From assembly GCA_031287655.1 (NCBI GenBank), contig JAITSR010000049.1:1-6028 (forward strand): a stretch of DNA of 6,028 bases, given 5' to 3'. The translations under genes and the position numbers were made by a program. The notes under the pieces are model-generated. The model ran no database searches and was not told where the DNA came from. It was given only the letters and a program-made list of their open reading frames with translations. Shown here piece by piece: positions 5,519-6,028 of this stretch. Each line of letters starts with the position of its first letter. The first letter of the stretch is position 1. This stretch comes from Clostridiales bacterium (GTDB lineage: Bacteria > Bacillota > Clostridia > WRLR01).

Positions 5519-5571
5519 AACCTTCCGTTTCGTCGCTATTTGTGACGGAGCGGAGCGACGAAATGGAGGTT
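5519..5571 (+). promoter_or_regulatory. Long stem that buries the aspS Shine-Dalgarno sequence
   Basis: The arm 5519-5537 (AACCTTCCGTTTCGTCGCT) can pair with 5554-5571 (AGCGACGAAATGGAGGTT) in 18 pairs, with one G-T pair and one bulged T (5523), around a 16-base loop. The ribosome-binding site GGAGG (5565-5569, 7 bases before the aspS ATG) lies inside the 3' arm. A competing hairpin, CGTCGC (5531-5536) with GTGACG (5542-5547) around TATTT, uses the same 5' arm and would free the site. This suggests translational control of aspS, but that is inference from pairing alone. Confidence 0.6.
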
Positions 5572-5576
5572 ATTAT

Positions 5577-6028
5577 ATGACTGGCAGCGGCATGGATAGC
5601 GGAATCGGAAAAAGCGGCGGCGGAAGCGGCGTTGAATATGAATGGAAAAGGACGCATTACTGCGGCGAGGTCGGCGGAGCGCCCCTCGGCGCGGCGGTTG
5701 TGGTCGCGGGCTGGGTACAGCGCAGCCGCAACCTCGGGAGCCTGATCTTTGCGGACATTCGCGATAGGACGGGCATTGTGCAGGCCGTGTTCAGCGCGGA
5801 GACGGATGAGGCCGCGTTTCTTGCCGCGTCCGAGTTGCGGTCGGAATTTGTCGTCGGCGTGGCCGGCGAGCTGCGCGAACGCGCGCCCGAGGCTGTAAAC
5901 CTGAAAATCCCGACGGGGCGCTTCGAGATCGCCGCCCGTCGCGTAAAAATCTACAACCGCTCGGAGACGCCGCCGATCTATATAGAAGAAAACCTGAACG
6001 TCAACGAGGCGACGCGCTTTAAATACCG
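5577..6028 (+). CDS. aspS: Aspartyl-tRNA synthetase (AspRS), 3' end beyond window
   Basis: The first 150 residues of a class IIb synthetase that charges tRNA-Asp. After a 19-residue Gly/Ser-rich leader, the N-terminal anticodon-binding OB-fold is clear: EWKRTHYCGEV (22-32), VVVAGWVQRSRNLGSLIFAD (41-60), IRDRTGIVQAVF (61-72), LRSEFVVGVAGELRER (87-102), NLKIPTGRFEIAARRVKIYNRS (108-129), TPPIYIEENLNVNEATRFKYR (131-151), leading into the usual YLDLRR region past the edge. The GSLIFxDxRDRxGIVQ pattern separates it from AsnRS and LysRS. The catalytic motifs 1-3 are outside the window. ATG 5577 has GGAGG at 7-base spacing; ATG 5592 is an in-frame alternative without a comparable site. Whether it is the discriminating or the non-discriminating (Asp/Asn) type cannot be told here. 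The Shine-Dalgarno sequence is in a long stem, suggesting regulation. Confidence 0.93.
   Translation, partial: MTGSGMDSGIGKSGGGSGVEYEWKRTHYCGEVGGAPLGAAVVVAGWVQRSRNLGSLIFADIRDRTGIVQAVFSAETDEAAFLAASELRSEFVVGVAGELRERAPEAVNLKIPTGRFEIAARRVKIYNRSETPPIYIEENLNVNEATRFKY

Noticed and set aside
5372..5576. T-box riboswitch before aspS
   Set aside because: I looked for the conserved AGGGTGG-type T-box core, a specifier loop and an associated terminator/antiterminator with a U-run; none is recognisable. A covariance-model search would be decisive.
5577..6028. Asparaginyl- or lysyl-tRNA synthetase instead of AspRS
   Set aside because: The GSLIFxDxRDRxGIVQ and RFKYR segments fit AspRS; AsnRS and LysRS have different residues at these positions.

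Overview
The window is visibly GC-rich and reads as ordinary chromosome from a Gram-positive bacterium of the Bacillota, most likely a high-GC member of the Clostridia. Three things point there: a cell-surface protein with S-layer homology (SLH) repeats, a HisRS whose insertion domain carries CxxC pairs, and the adjacent trio mrnC-rlmB-rae1, which is also adjacent in Bacillus subtilis. Taxonomy beyond that is inference.

Layout. 3-1016 (+) is the C-terminal part of an SLH surface protein. It converges on hisS (1148-2428, -), and one strong hairpin (1045-1079) lies in the gap. A divergent intergenic region (2429-2617) carries a probable promoter for each direction. It also holds a 13-bp direct repeat over the hisS -35 box and an inverted repeat straddling the rightward -35 box. 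The rightward unit encodes a DivIC/FtsB-like septum protein (2618-2929), Mini-ribonuclease III (2926-3477), the 23S rRNA methyltransferase RlmB (3474-4358) and the Rae1/YacP NYN-domain ribonuclease (4362-4883). These genes overlap by 4 bases or lie 3 bases apart, and the last three appear to use non-AUG starts (GTG, TTG, GTG). A tRNA-Gly(CCC) gene (4968-5038) follows with its own promoter and terminator.

After the tRNA terminator comes a DUF2442-like reading frame whose homology runs upstream of any usable start codon, so it is probably 5'-damaged (5105-5371). The gap 5372-5576 is not featureless: it holds four consecutive potential hairpins. The last is an 18-bp stem whose 3' arm contains the Shine-Dalgarno sequence of the next gene. 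That gene is aspS (aspartyl-tRNA synthetase, from 5577), which is cut off by the window end.

Taken together this is a translation and RNA-processing neighbourhood: two aminoacyl-tRNA synthetases (His, Asp), a glycine tRNA, 23S rRNA end maturation (MrnC), 23S rRNA methylation (RlmB) and ribosome-associated mRNA cleavage (Rae1). A cell-division gene leads the operon. I see no evidence of a new multi-gene system. The points most worth a second look are the structured aspS leader without a recognisable T-box, and the repeats in the divergent hisS/divIC-like promoter region.
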